From the NCBI GenBank assembly GCA_017619335.1, contig JAFZSP010000066.1, positions 1 through 40,489 on the forward strand: 40,489 nt of DNA, written 5' to 3'. Numbering within the stretch: the first letter of the stretch is position 1; every line of letters begins with the position of its first letter. This document shows, piece by piece, positions 1-7,487 of the stretch. This stretch comes from Bacteroidaceae bacterium. Its GTDB lineage: Bacteria; Bacteroidota; Bacteroidia; Bacteroidales; Bacteroidaceae. A program made the translations under genes and the position numbers. The notes beneath the pieces are model-generated. The model worked only from the letters and a program-made list of their open reading frames with translations, was not told where the DNA came from and did no database searches.

Positions 1-147
1 TCAGCCAATCAGCTGTTGCTTTATCTCTTGAAAGCAGGTCTGAAACCCATTGAGGCTGCCCGCGTCCTGCACGTGGATCGCTCCGTTATCAGCCGGCGCC
101 TGAAACGATTAGAAACGAAGGCAGGAAGACCTCTCAAAGACTTTTAG
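1..147 (+). CDS. C-terminal fragment of a helix-turn-helix protein
   Basis: An open frame enters from the left edge and stops with TAG at 145-147, giving the last 48 residues of a protein. The fragment contains a segment of the form GLKPIEAARVLHVDRSVIS followed by a basic stretch RRLKRLE. This reads as a helix-turn-helix in which the second helix (DRSVISRRLKRL) would contact DNA. The N-terminal part lies outside the window, so the family (transcription regulator, sigma-like region 4 or transposase-associated HTH) cannot be decided. No terminator with a clear T-run follows. The frame call is supported by continuous coding and plausible residue composition, but the function is inference. Confidence 0.55.
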   Translation, partial: SANQLLLYLLKAGLKPIEAARVLHVDRSVISRRLKRLETKAGRPLKDF

Positions 148-401
148 CAAGATTATTTGAACAGAAAGGGTCTTCATGAAGAGCGGTTACCCAAAAGGAT
201 GCACCCGCAGGCTTCCTATGCAGCTACACAGGAAGCATCTGAGGAAATTGTGCACTGCTCAGGAAGAGAAACTGACATGTGTGCATTACAATAGTAAACA
301 TAGGTAACAAAGTGTGTACCTGTTTCAGGTAAAGTCAAATCGTTGCAAATGGTTAGTCGTATAGCCGCAAGTGGTACCGCGTATAGACAACTTCGCATTG
401 T

Positions 402-435
402 CGGCCAGACGACAAGGCCTTTACGGCCAGACGAC
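402..435. repeat. Direct repeat CGGCCAGACGAC, two copies
   Basis: Identical 12-mers occur at 402-413 and 424-435, a 22-bp period. The sequence between them and after them (GGCCTTTACGG, GAACCGGAAGAG) is also rich in short palindromes. Function unknown. Confidence 0.5.
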
Positions 436-492
436 TGAACCGGAAGAGCCGAATGACTGAACTTGAACGACCAAAGAGTAATGTGGTATAAA

Positions 493-570
493 TATTACTG
501 TCCGCTAAACCCTGAATAATTCATCATGCACACGCATGCAAGAGAACTTCAGAATTAGCGGGCAGTAATA
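493..570. mobile_element. 78-bp element with 16-bp terminal inverted repeats (MITE-like or IS remnant)
   Basis: TATTACTGTCCGCTAA at 493-508 is the inverse of TTAGCGGGCAGTAATA at 555-570 with one mismatch (a G:T pair). Similarity continues inward: both ends read CGCTAA followed by a pyrimidine-rich CTGAA. Paired ends around about 46 bp without a gene resemble a miniature inverted-repeat element or an insertion sequence that lost its transposase. A structured RNA hairpin is the alternative. No clear target-site duplication was found. Confidence 0.45.
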
Positions 571-596
571 ATTATGAAAAGGTCTGTTGTTTACTT

Positions 597-616
597 CAGA
601 CGCTTGTAGGCGTTTG
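597..616 (-). terminator. Possible terminator of the GGGtGRT operon
   Basis: CAGACGC (597-603) can pair with GCGTTTG (610-616) with one G:T pair, five bases beyond the stop codon of the minus-strand gene at 621. On the minus strand there is only a short T-run further on, so the call is tentative. Confidence 0.35.
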
Positions 617-620
617 TGCC

Positions 621-1637
621 TTACTTCTTGTTGAGTGCGAGGTCGATGGCAACGGCAATGGCGACGGTAGCACCCACCATGGGGTTGTTACCAATGCCGA
701 GGAAGCCCATCATCTCCACGTGAGCGGGCACGCTGGAGGAACCTGCGAACTGAGCATCGGAGTGCATACGGCCCAGGGTGTCGGTCATGCCGTAGCTGGC
801 GGGACCTGCAGCCATGTTGTCGGGATGCAGGGTGCGGCCTGTGCCACCACCGGAGGCGACACTAAAGTAGGGCTTGCCGGCGAGCACGCGCTCCTTCTTG
901 TAGGTACCTGCCACGGGGTGCTGGAAGCGTGTGGGGTTGGTGCTGTTACCAGTGATGGATACATCGACATTTTCCTTCCAGAGGATGGCCACGCCCTCAC
1001 GGACGTCGTCGGCACCATAGCAGCGCACTTTCAGACGGCTGGGGTTGTTGCCGTAGGGCACTTCCTTCACAATCTTCAGCTCGGAGGTGTAGTAGTCGAA
1101 CAGTGTCTGCACGTAGGTGAATCCGTTGATGCGGCTGATGATCTGTGCAGCGTCCTTGCCCAAACCATTGAGGATGACGCGAAGGGGCTTCTGGCGAACC
1201 TTGTTGGCCATCTCGGCAATCTTAATGGCGCCTTCGGCTGCTGCGAAACTCTCGTGGCCTGCGAGGAATGCGAAGCACTCTGTCTCCTCACGAAGCAGAC
1301 GGGCTGCGAGGTTTCCGTGGCCCAGACCCACCTTGCGGTCATCGGCAACGGAGCCGGGGATGCAGAAGCTCTGCAGACCAATACCGATGGCCTCGGCAGC
1401 GTCGGCAGCGGTCTTCACGCCCTTCTTGATGGCGATGGCTGCACCGCAGACGTAGGCCCATTTGGCGTTCTCGAAGCAGATGCGCTGAGTCTCCTCGCAC
1501 ATCAGATAGGGGTCAACCCCTGCTTTGTCACAAATCTCGTTGGCTTCTTCAATACTGTTGATGCCATTTTCCTTGAGAGCGGCCAGCACCTGTGCGATGC
1601 GACGCTCCTGACTTTCGAATTGAACTTTACGTATCAT
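621..1637 (-). CDS. GGGtGRT protein (conserved, function unknown)
   Basis: This 338-residue soluble protein carries the family-defining motif GGGTGRT at residues 263-269, followed by LHPDN. The family is named after this motif and has no assigned activity that I know of. It is typically found in anaerobic Clostridia and Bacteroidetes beside a NifU/IscU-like scaffold gene. That is the case here: the scaffold ends 56 nt upstream and shares a promoter at 2441-2472. No signal peptide or membrane segment is visible. The glycine-rich motif suggests a nucleotide or phosphate-binding loop, but this is inference. ATG at 1635-1637 is preceded by a G-free heptamer-repeat leader (1657-1684) rather than a Shine-Dalgarno site. 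Confidence 0.9.
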   Translation of the reverse strand: MIRKVQFESQERRIAQVLAALKENGINSIEEANEICDKAGVDPYLMCEETQRICFENAKWAYVCGAAIAIKKGVKTAADAAEAIGIGLQSFCIPGSVADDRKVGLGHGNLAARLLREETECFAFLAGHESFAAAEGAIKIAEMANKVRQKPLRVILNGLGKDAAQIISRINGFTYVQTLFDYYTSELKIVKEVPYGNNPSRLKVRCYGADDVREGVAILWKENVDVSITGNSTNPTRFQHPVAGTYKKERVLAGKPYFSVASGGGTGRTLHPDNMAAGPASYGMTDTLGRMHSDAQFAGSSSVPAHVEMMGFLGIGNNPMVGATVAIAVAIDLALNKK

Positions 1638-1656
1638 AGGAATAACTGTTTACTTG

Positions 1657-1684
1657 TTAATTGTGAATTGTTAATTGTGAATTA
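1657..1684 (-). repeat. G-free heptamer tract ahead of the GGGtGRT gene
   Basis: On the plus strand the tract reads TTAATTG, TGAATTG, TTAATTG, TGAATTA: four units of seven bases. In the sense (minus) direction the units are CAATTAA/CAATTCA and contain no G. The tract lies between the scaffold stop codon and the GGGtGRT start. Confidence 0.75.
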
Positions 1685-1693
1685 GAATTGCAA

Positions 1694-2395
1694 TTATTCC
1701 TTACGCGGATCAATAGCTTTCACAGCGCCCTGTTCCTCGGAGGTGCGGCCATAGGAGCCGGTGAACTTCTTGATAGCCTCGTTGGCATCCATGCCGTTCT
1801 TGATGGCTTCCATCATCTTGCCGAGGTGGACGTACTCGTAGCCGCAGACTTCGTTGTTCTCGTCCAGGTACTGCTTGGTGATGTAACCCTCGGTGAGTTC
1901 GAGGTAGCGAGTGCCCTTGGCGACAGTGCCGTAGAGGGTACCGGTCTGTGAACGCAGGCCCTTGCCGAGGTCTTCGAGACCGGCGCCAATAGCCAGACCG
2001 CCCTCGGAGAAGGCGCTCTGTGTGCGTCCATAGACAATCTGCAGGAAGAGCTCGCGCATGGCGGTGTTGATGGCGTCGCACACGAGGTCGGTGTTCAGGG
2101 CTTCAAGAATGGTCTTGCCCGGCAGGATTTCGCTGGCCATAGCGGCAGAGTGGGTCATGCCCGTGCAGCCGATGGTCTCTACGAGAGCCTCCTGGATGAT
2201 GCCGTCCTTCACGTTGAGGCTGAGTTTGCAGGCGCCCTGTTGAGGAGCGCACCAACCGATGCCGTGAGTGTAGCCCGAGATGTCTTTGATTTCTTTAGCC
2301 TGAATCCATTTGCCCTCTTCGGGAATGGGTGCAGGTCCATGGTAAGCGCCTTTGCAAACGCTACACATGTTCTTCACTTCAGTTGAATAAATCAT
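1694..2395 (-). CDS. NifU/IscU-like iron-sulfur cluster assembly scaffold protein
   Basis: The protein has 233 residues from ATG at 2393-2395. A longer frame reaching 2443 would start upstream of or at the predicted transcription start, so it was rejected. The N-terminus has a CxxC pair (C11, C14). The middle, with GACKLSLNVKDGIIQEA and then VETIGCTGMTHSAA, follows the IscU fold pattern in which cysteines hold a nascent Fe-S cluster. The usual aspartate-containing CGD segment of IscU is not preserved; the first cysteine is followed directly by KLSL. This is a diverged scaffold of the type that accompanies GGGtGRT proteins. It is transcribed first in a two-gene operon with that partner. Confidence 0.85.
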   Translation of the reverse strand: MIYSTEVKNMCSVCKGAYHGPAPIPEEGKWIQAKEIKDISGYTHGIGWCAPQQGACKLSLNVKDGIIQEALVETIGCTGMTHSAAMASEILPGKTILEALNTDLVCDAINTAMRELFLQIVYGRTQSAFSEGGLAIGAGLEDLGKGLRSQTGTLYGTVAKGTRYLELTEGYITKQYLDENNEVCGYEYVHLGKMMEAIKNGMDANEAIKKFTGSYGRTSEEQGAVKAIDPRKE

Positions 2396-2440
2396 ATTAA
2401 TGGATTGATAAAAAATAAGTAAGATAGACTTAATTCGTGG

Positions 2441-2472
2441 CAAAATTAACGAGAAGTTACGAATTGGCCAAA
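2441..2472 (-). promoter_or_regulatory. Bacteroidetes-type promoter for scaffold-GGGtGRT operon
   Basis: Read on the minus strand, TTTG (2469-2472) is followed after exactly 20 nt by TAATTTTG (2441-2448), matching the -33/-7 consensus of the phylum. The predicted start near 2435 gives a leader of about 40 nt before the scaffold ATG. Confidence 0.75.
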
Positions 2473-2507
2473 TAATCCACGTGTTTTGCCTTTGTTATTA
2501 AGAACAA

Positions 2508-3005
2508 TTAACATAAAGGGGAGGTCTCCTGTGCCTTACTCCGCAAATACGCTGCAAAGATGCGGGCTGCACTCTCCACTTTTGCGGCACACGGACGGGT
2601 TTTGTAGTACTCCGCTGTGCGAGGGGATGCCTCGTAGGTGCAATGTGCTTTCTCGTGGCCTTGCAATCCCAAGATTTCAGCACAGATGAGACTGCCGTTG
2701 TCTTGTTCGGAACGTGCCAGCAGCTGCTGCACCACTTTGTAGCAGGCCGATTTTCCTGCGCGGTCGCTGCCCTCTGTCTGTCCGCAGTCCAACCCCACTA
2801 ACATAACGATTCCTGACACAGCCCCGCACATCATACGCAGCCTGCCCACGCCGCCTCCGAAGCCGGCAGAAATACGTTTGGCCAAGTCTTCATCAAGGCC
2901 ATAAAGGTCGGCAAATGCTGCCACCACACTCTGGCAGCAGCCATAGCCCGCCATAAAATTGTCAACGGCTCGGGCCACACGTTCATCCAGTTCCTGATCA
3001 GTCAT
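2508..3005 (-). CDS. C_GCAxxG_C_C family redox-type protein
   Basis: This 165-residue, cysteine-rich protein has a CC pair at residues 23-24 (GYGCCQSVV), an MCGAVSG segment corresponding to the GCAxxG motif, and further single cysteines in LDCG, SACY, LICAE, HCTY and RPCA. The family is described as putatively redox-active from its conserved cysteines; the substrate is unknown. It starts at ATG 3003-3005, 13 nt after the Mrp-like gene, so the two are probably co-transcribed. It is followed by the separate promoter of the Fe-S scaffold operon. The run of Fe-S or thiol genes suggests a shared role in metal or redox handling, which is inference. Confidence 0.82.
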   Translation of the reverse strand: MTDQELDERVARAVDNFMAGYGCCQSVVAAFADLYGLDEDLAKRISAGFGGGVGRLRMMCGAVSGIVMLVGLDCGQTEGSDRAGKSACYKVVQQLLARSEQDNGSLICAEILGLQGHEKAHCTYEASPRTAEYYKTRPCAAKVESAARIFAAYLRSKAQETSPLC

Positions 3006-3018
3006 AATTTAAAGTGAT

Positions 3019-4134
3019 TTAATGCGTTTCAACGATGTGGGTCGCGGCCTGCTCGGCATTGCGCTTGTCGGTCTGTGTGACCACGCGAGCAGCTAATTGG
3101 AGGAAGGCATTACCTGTGGAAGTGGAGGGGTCGAGAGCAGCGGGCGTACCAGCATCACCGTTCTCGCAGACACTCTGAACGAGCGGGATTTGTGCCAGCA
3201 AGGGAACTTTCATCTCCTCTGCCAACGCCTTCACGCCTTCGCGGCCAAAGATGTAATATCGGTTCTCTGGCAACTCAGCAGGGGTGAACCACGACATATT
3301 TTCCACAAGACCAAGAATGGGAACATTCACCTTCTCGTTTGTGTACATATTCAGCCCCTTGCGTGCATCAGCCAGCGCCACCTGCTGCGGTGTGCTGACG
3401 ATGATGGCCCCTGTGATGGGCAGCGTCTGCACCAGCGTCAGATGAATATCAGAGGTGCCAGGAGGGGTGTCCAAGATGAAATAGTCCAAGTCACCCCAGG
3501 CGGCCTCGCCGATGAGCTGTTTCAGGACATTGGAGGCCATACCTCCGCGCCAGAGAGTGGGGGTGTCGGGCTTTACGAAGAAGCCGATGCTGAGGACTTT
3601 AACCCCATATTGCTCTGCAGGGATAATCAGTGGCTTGCCATCACGTTCCTCACTGTAAATCTGTGCGCCTTCGATGTGGAACATCTTGGGAATGGAAGGT
3701 CCGAAGATGTCACAGTCCAACAGTCCCACACGGTGTCCTAAACGTACCAGCCCGATGGCCAGATTGGCTGCCACAGTGCTCTTGCCCACACCACCTTTGC
3801 CAGAAGAGACGGCAATGATGTTGCCCAAGTGGGAGAAACTCGGAGTACCCGGAGTGTCCTGAGCACTCTGAGTGTCCTGATTCTGAATGGTTTTTGTCTT
3901 CACCTCCACTTCCACATCCTTGGAAACATAGGCATGAATGGCTGCTTCAGCAGCCTTGACGAGGGATTTCAGGAAGGGGTTGGTGGGTTTGTCAAAGAGA
4001 AGGGAAAAGGACACATGCAGACCAGCGATGCGCAGGTCGTCTTCCACCATTCCCATTTCCACAATATTCTTGCCTGTGCCGGGATAACGAACGGTGCGCA
4101 GGGCATTGATGATGAGTTGAGGATAGAGTTCCAA
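3019..4134 (-). CDS. Mrp/NBP35-family ATP-binding Fe-S carrier protein
   Basis: The 371-residue protein has an N-terminal MIP18/DUF59-like domain (about residues 1-90, PGTGKNIVEMGMV) and a deviant Walker A P-loop SGKGGVGKST. LLDCDIFGPS and ILDTPPGTSD complete the Mrp ATPase core. Family members bind and transfer Fe-S clusters. The start appears to be TTG (4132-4134), since no in-frame ATG lies upstream before a stop codon and the N-terminal domain begins immediately. In place of the usual CxxC after the ENMSxF motif the sequence has ENMSWFTPAELPENRYY, so the canonical cluster-binding cysteine pair is missing. The gene lies 23 nt downstream of the barrel protein gene. Confidence 0.9.
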   Translation of the reverse strand: MELYPQLIINALRTVRYPGTGKNIVEMGMVEDDLRIAGLHVSFSLLFDKPTNPFLKSLVKAAEAAIHAYVSKDVEVEVKTKTIQNQDTQSAQDTPGTPSFSHLGNIIAVSSGKGGVGKSTVAANLAIGLVRLGHRVGLLDCDIFGPSIPKMFHIEGAQIYSEERDGKPLIIPAEQYGVKVLSIGFFVKPDTPTLWRGGMASNVLKQLIGEAAWGDLDYFILDTPPGTSDIHLTLVQTLPITGAIIVSTPQQVALADARKGLNMYTNEKVNVPILGLVENMSWFTPAELPENRYYIFGREGVKALAEEMKVPLLAQIPLVQSVCENGDAGTPAALDPSTSTGNAFLQLAARVVTQTDKRNAEQAATHIVETH

Positions 4135-4157
4135 TGTGATATAGCATTAAAGGTGAG

Positions 4158-5399
4158 TTATTTCCACTTCGTGGAGAAGAGGCGTGTGCTGACGTTCAGC
4201 TGCAGCCAGAGCCAATCCTGACGTTCTTTATGATTACCGCCCTTGAAGGCGTCCATCGTTTCTGTGCCGAACATCCTGGAATAACCGGCAGTGACGACGG
4301 CATCGGGCATCATCGTCCAGCTGGCTTGCAAGTCCAGTTCGTGTCCCAGCATCTTGTCTCGATTGCCGATTTTCTCGGCACAGAGCAGACCATGATAATC
4401 CAGGCCGAGGCTGAAACGGCGAGAGAGATTGGTGGTGACACCGCAAGTGATGTCTTGCAGACCGCAATTGACTGAGCCAGTGAAGTAATCCATCGCTCCA
4501 TAGAATTTATGATGGGTACCATAGAGCGGGTCAAAGGCATGCTGGTTGGTATTGCGTCCATCATTACCGCTGAGGTAGTCATAGCCCGCACGCAGCTGCC
4601 AATAGGGATTCAGGGTGACACCAGCGCGGAAACTGCCCATGAATGCAGATACCTTGTAACCATACTGGTTCTTGCCCGTCTGTACATAGAACGAGGCGGC
4701 GAAGTCCAGGCTGTTTGGTGCGTAAGTAAGGTGGGTGCCAAAGGTTTGCATGTGCTGCATCGTGGATTTGCCTCGTGCCCCGCCTTCGTAGGTGAGATTC
4801 ATACCCATCAGTGAAACACCAAAAGGAATCACGCCGGAATCCAGGTGCCACCAGAGCAGTGCCAACGCCTTGTAGGGCATCGCCCCGCTGGCATAATAAT
4901 GACCTCGGATATTCTCCCCGTTCTGGTTGAGGGAGATAACAGCGTGAGCCTTCATGAGGTTGCGATCATAGCCCAGGCGCAAGGCATCATGCCAGTTGCC
5001 GGCTACATTCCAGTCTCCTGTACCGAGGATGCGTTCATCATCGAATGACAGTTGCTGACGACCCACCTGGGCAAAGAATCCTTTTCCGAAGTCCAGCTTG
5101 GCCCAAGCCTCGTTCATCGACACACGACCATTCGTGGTGTTCATGGCGTCTTGTCCCCAGACACCTGCATGCTGCGCAGACAGCTTCACTTCAAGGCGGT
5201 CACGGATATAACCCAATGACAGACGGGCGCGTTCATTGGCGAATAAGGCAAGACCTTCATCCGTCTTGCGAGGATAGATGGAGCCATGATTGATTTCCCC
5301 GCGGGGACGCAGTTGGGCATCAATCGTGAATTGGTTCTCTTCTTGAGCTGTGACAGTGATGGCCATCAACAGCCCGATTAGTGTCAGTTTGCACTTCAT
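4158..5399 (-). CDS. Alginate-export-family outer-membrane beta-barrel protein
   Basis: The 413-residue protein starts with a signal peptide (MKCKLTLIGLLMAITVTAQ, cleavage likely near residue 18). The mature part is made of alternating amphipathic strands with many aromatic residues and ends in a barrel-like terminal strand (LWLQLNVSTRLFSTKWK). Motifs such as FANERARLSLGY, VGRQQLSFDDERILG and RAGYDYLSGND resemble the alginate-export (AlgE-like) domain common in Bacteroidetes porins. Despite the name, the substrate is unknown. The gene is first in a minus-strand run with mrp and the C_GCAxxG_C_C gene. A -7 element lies 30 nt upstream. Confidence 0.8.
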   Translation of the reverse strand: MKCKLTLIGLLMAITVTAQEENQFTIDAQLRPRGEINHGSIYPRKTDEGLALFANERARLSLGYIRDRLEVKLSAQHAGVWGQDAMNTTNGRVSMNEAWAKLDFGKGFFAQVGRQQLSFDDERILGTGDWNVAGNWHDALRLGYDRNLMKAHAVISLNQNGENIRGHYYASGAMPYKALALLWWHLDSGVIPFGVSLMGMNLTYEGGARGKSTMQHMQTFGTHLTYAPNSLDFAASFYVQTGKNQYGYKVSAFMGSFRAGVTLNPYWQLRAGYDYLSGNDGRNTNQHAFDPLYGTHHKFYGAMDYFTGSVNCGLQDITCGVTTNLSRRFSLGLDYHGLLCAEKIGNRDKMLGHELDLQASWTMMPDAVVTAGYSRMFGTETMDAFKGGNHKERQDWLWLQLNVSTRLFSTKWK

Positions 5400-5428
5400 T
5401 GCGATGACTCAAATTGTTTTTCGGGCGG

Positions 5429-5436
5429 CAAAGTTA
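5429..5436 (-). promoter_or_regulatory. -7 element of the barrel-mrp operon
   Basis: On the minus strand TAACTTTG matches TAnnTTTG, 30 nt before the ATG at 5399. The expected TTTG at -33 is replaced by a T-rich TTTC segment inside the heptamer tract. Confidence 0.55.
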
Positions 5437-5447
5437 CACATTTAAGA

Positions 5448-5482
5448 ATGAAAAGTGAAAAATGAAAAGTGAAAAATGAAAA
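5448..5482. repeat. Heptamer tract in the divergent barrel/xseA spacer
   Basis: Five seven-base units alternate ATGAAAA and GTGAAAA on the plus strand. Read on the minus strand the tract contains no G. It lies upstream of both divergent -7 elements (5429-5436 and 5521-5528), so it is probably not transcribed from either. Confidence 0.8.
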
Positions 5483-5520
5483 AAGTGACGTTATTTTTCT
5501 GTTTTTCACGCTAAATTATG

Positions 5521-5528
5521 TATTTTTG
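5521..5528 (+). promoter_or_regulatory. -7 element for xseA
   Basis: TATTTTTG matches TAnnTTTG. Predicted transcription starts near 5534, which excludes the ATG at 5518 and supports translation from 5548. No exact TTTG stands at the -33 position. Confidence 0.55.
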
Positions 5529-5547
5529 CAGCAGAAATAATGAAAAG

Positions 5548-6867
5548 ATGAACGAAACGCTGTCGCTTTTTGAGCTGAATAACCTGGTGCGCTCTGTCTT
5601 GGAACAGACGCTGGACGGTGAGTACTGGTTGCAGGCTGAACTCTCTGAGGCACGCCTGGCCAGCAACGGACATTTCTATGCCGAATTCGTGGAGAAGGAT
5701 AAGGATGGGCGCAGTTTGATAGCTCGTGCGCGCGCGACCATGTGGGCGCGTACCTTTAATATGTTGTCCCCACTTTTCGAACGAGCCACAGGAGAACGGC
5801 TGAGAGCAGGACTGACGGTCAGGGTGCTGGTGACGGTGGAGTTTCATGAGTTGTATGGTCACTCGCTGAATATCATCAACATTGACCCGACTTACACGAT
5901 GGGCGAGATGGCCCGTCGGCGTCGGGAAATACTGGAACAGTTGCAGGCAGCAGGCATTCTGGAAGACAATCGTCAGCTACCTATGCCCCGACTGATGAAA
6001 CGGGTGGCTGTCATCTCCTCAGCAGGCGCTGCAGGTTATGGCGACTTCTGTAACCAGCTGGGGCACAATGCCTACGGTTTCTTCTTCGAAACTCACTTGT
6101 TCCCTGCTGTAATGCAGGGCGCTAACGTGGAAGCCAGCGTCTTGTCGGCTTTGGAAACCATTATGGCAGAGGCCGAAGATTTTGACTGTGTGGTCATTAT
6201 CCGAGGTGGTGGGGCCACCAGCGACCTCTCTGATTTCGACACATACGCTTTGGCGGCTGCTGTGGCACAGATGCCGTTGCCTGTTATTGTGGGCATCGGA
6301 CATGAGAGGGATGAGACGGTATTGGATCATGTGGCTCATACCCGTGTGAAAACGCCCACTGCAGCTGCGTCCTTTCTCATTGAGCATCAGTTGATAGAAC
6401 TGACTGAACAACAAGAACTTCAGAGACGCATCAACGAGGCTGCCATCGTCCTCATTCAGGAACAGCGTCAGGCGCTGGAGCGGCTGACGACCTTCCTCCC
6501 TCGAGCTTTTGCTCTGATGCACGAACGTCAACAACGACGCTTAGACAATCTCTCTGCCCGCCTTGCAACTGCGCCCCAACGGCATTTGTTGGCTGCCGCC
6601 CACCAGCAGGAACGACTTTGGCAGACGATGATGCAGGCCGCTCAACTCCGCTTTCAGCGAGAAAAGGGAAGCTTGCAGCTGTTAGCCCAACGCTTGAAAG
6701 CAGTGGATCCTACACTGTTGCTCCAACGTGGTTACTCCCTCACCTTCAATGCGGAAGGCCGCCTCATCAAGTCCGTCTCAGACGTGCAATCAGGTGAAAT
6801 ACTCCACACTCATTTGGCAGACGGAACCCTCCACTCTGTCATAAAAACCATCGATAAAGGTAATTGA
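5548..6867 (+). CDS. xseA: Exodeoxyribonuclease VII large subunit
   Basis: XseA forms the catalytic subunit of exonuclease VII, which degrades single-stranded DNA from both ends into short oligonucleotides. The 439-residue product has an N-terminal OB-fold (LSLFELNNLVRSVLE to about residue 100). The nuclease core has RGGGATSDLSDFD at residues 219-231, GHERDETVLD and RVKTPTAAASFL. A long charged alpha-helical region (about 270-390) and a short C-terminal domain (LQRGYSLTFNAEGRLIKSV) follow. ATG at 5548 is preferred because an upstream in-frame ATG at 5518 precedes the -7 element. The small subunit gene follows only after 327 nt filled with palindromes. Confidence 0.95.
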   Translation: MNETLSLFELNNLVRSVLEQTLDGEYWLQAELSEARLASNGHFYAEFVEKDKDGRSLIARARATMWARTFNMLSPLFERATGERLRAGLTVRVLVTVEFHELYGHSLNIINIDPTYTMGEMARRRREILEQLQAAGILEDNRQLPMPRLMKRVAVISSAGAAGYGDFCNQLGHNAYGFFFETHLFPAVMQGANVEASVLSALETIMAEAEDFDCVVIIRGGGATSDLSDFDTYALAAAVAQMPLPVIVGIGHERDETVLDHVAHTRVKTPTAAASFLIEHQLIELTEQQELQRRINEAAIVLIQEQRQALERLTTFLPRAFALMHERQQRRLDNLSARLATAPQRHLLAAAHQQERLWQTMMQAAQLRFQREKGSLQLLAQRLKAVDPTLLLQRGYSLTFNAEGRLIKSVSDVQSGEILHTHLADGTLHSVIKTIDKGN

Positions 6868-7194
6868 CCTTACTGAAATTCTAAAACGAACAGAAGTTTC
6901 GCAAGTATGCTAAAATACTGTATTACAAAGCCCCAGCGGGGCTTAATACGGGTAGCCAGCCATTTTAATGGCTGGTATGCTATGACAAAGAAAACGCGTG
7001 CCTTTAGGTACGCGACAACGGATCCCTATCGCGTACCTACGGCACGCATTCCATGTGCAACCACATTACCAGCCAATGAATTGGCTGGCCGCTCGGCGCT
7101 CTGCGACGCTCCACACTTGGAGAACCCCTATCAGATGCCTATGGCATCACTCGTTAAACTTGAACGTTTTTTTATTTAACTTCCCAATAATGAA
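6868..7194. repeat. Array of adjacent palindromes between xseA and xseB
   Basis: This 327-nt spacer has no gene but at least six hairpin-forming palindromes. They are AAGCCCC/GGGGCTT (6928-6944), CCAGCCATT/AATGGCTGG (6956-6975), an imperfect 18-bp pair with arms 6996-7015 and 7029-7047, ATGTG/CACAT (7053-7066), CCAGCCAAT/ATTGGCTGG (7069-7088) and GATGCC/GGCATC (7134-7148). The arms differ in sequence and the loops are short (2-4 nt, 13 nt in the long one). It resembles clustered REP-type palindromes and ends with a possible terminator at 7152-7173. Confidence 0.8.
7152..7173 (+). terminator. Possible intrinsic terminator before xseB
   Basis: CGTT (7152-7155) pairs with AACG (7163-7166) and is followed directly by seven T. 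The stem is short, so strength is doubtful; it may instead end transcription of the palindrome array. Confidence 0.35.
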
Positions 7195-7392
7195 ATGATG
7201 GAACAAGAAGAACTCACGTATGAAGCCGCCATGAAGCGGTTGGAAAAGTTGGCCCAGGAAATGGAGGCCGGCGAAGTGGCCATTGATCTGTTGGCCCCCA
7301 AACTCAAGGAAGCCCAGCAACTCCTTGCTTTCTGCAAAGACAAGCTCACGAAGGCCGATGAAGAGGTGCAGAAACTCCTCACAGGTCAATAA
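7195..7392 (+). CDS. xseB: Exodeoxyribonuclease VII small subunit
   Basis: The 65-residue product matches XseB in length and pattern: LTYEAAMKRLEKLAQEMEAGEVAIDLLAPKLKEAQQLL is the two-helix hairpin that packs against the helical part of XseA. It supports assembly of the holoenzyme and has no catalytic site. Translation may start at either of two consecutive ATG codons (7195 or 7198). It normally follows xseA closely; here the palindrome array separates them. Confidence 0.93.
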   Translation: MMEQEELTYEAAMKRLEKLAQEMEAGEVAIDLLAPKLKEAQQLLAFCKDKLTKADEEVQKLLTGQ

Positions 7393-7450
7393 ATCACGGT
7401 GAAACATCAGTTTTTATGCCATTTTGTGCGCTCATCTCGATTATTTTGTG

Positions 7451-7458
7451 TACTTTTG
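7451..7458 (+). promoter_or_regulatory. -7 element for ilvE-trmB
   Basis: TACTTTTG matches TAnnTTTG, 29 nt before the ilvE ATG. The nearest TTTG (7423-7426) is 24 nt away, slightly too far, so the -33 element is weak. Confidence 0.5.
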
Positions 7459-7487
7459 CCGCCAAATTTGCTTAATCACACAAACAG

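Larger units (their letters stand above)
148..620. other. Gene-poor spacer of 473 nt
   Basis: No convincing gene is visible. The region holds a hairpin (GCTTCCT at 211-217 pairing with AGGAAGC at 230-236), two direct copies of CGGCCAGACGAC (402-413 and 424-435), and the 78-bp inverted-repeat element at 493-570. A 60-codon minus-strand frame (216-398) has no recognisable protein character. Confidence 0.6.

Noticed and set aside
216..398. 60-codon minus-strand frame in the left spacer
   Set aside because: No start context, no motif, and overlap with small hairpins; not supported as a gene.
720..1685. 321-codon plus-strand frame opposite the GGGtGRT gene
   Set aside because: It mirrors the conserved minus-strand gene and shows no recognisable motifs; a shadow of a real gene.
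6907..7179. 90-codon plus-strand frame in the xseA-xseB spacer
   Set aside because: It runs through the palindromes and has no protein-like conservation pattern.
7393..7487. Possible attenuator or riboswitch upstream of ilvE
   Set aside because: No leader peptide rich in branched-chain codons, no terminator/antiterminator pair and no riboswitch core was visible in the short spacer.
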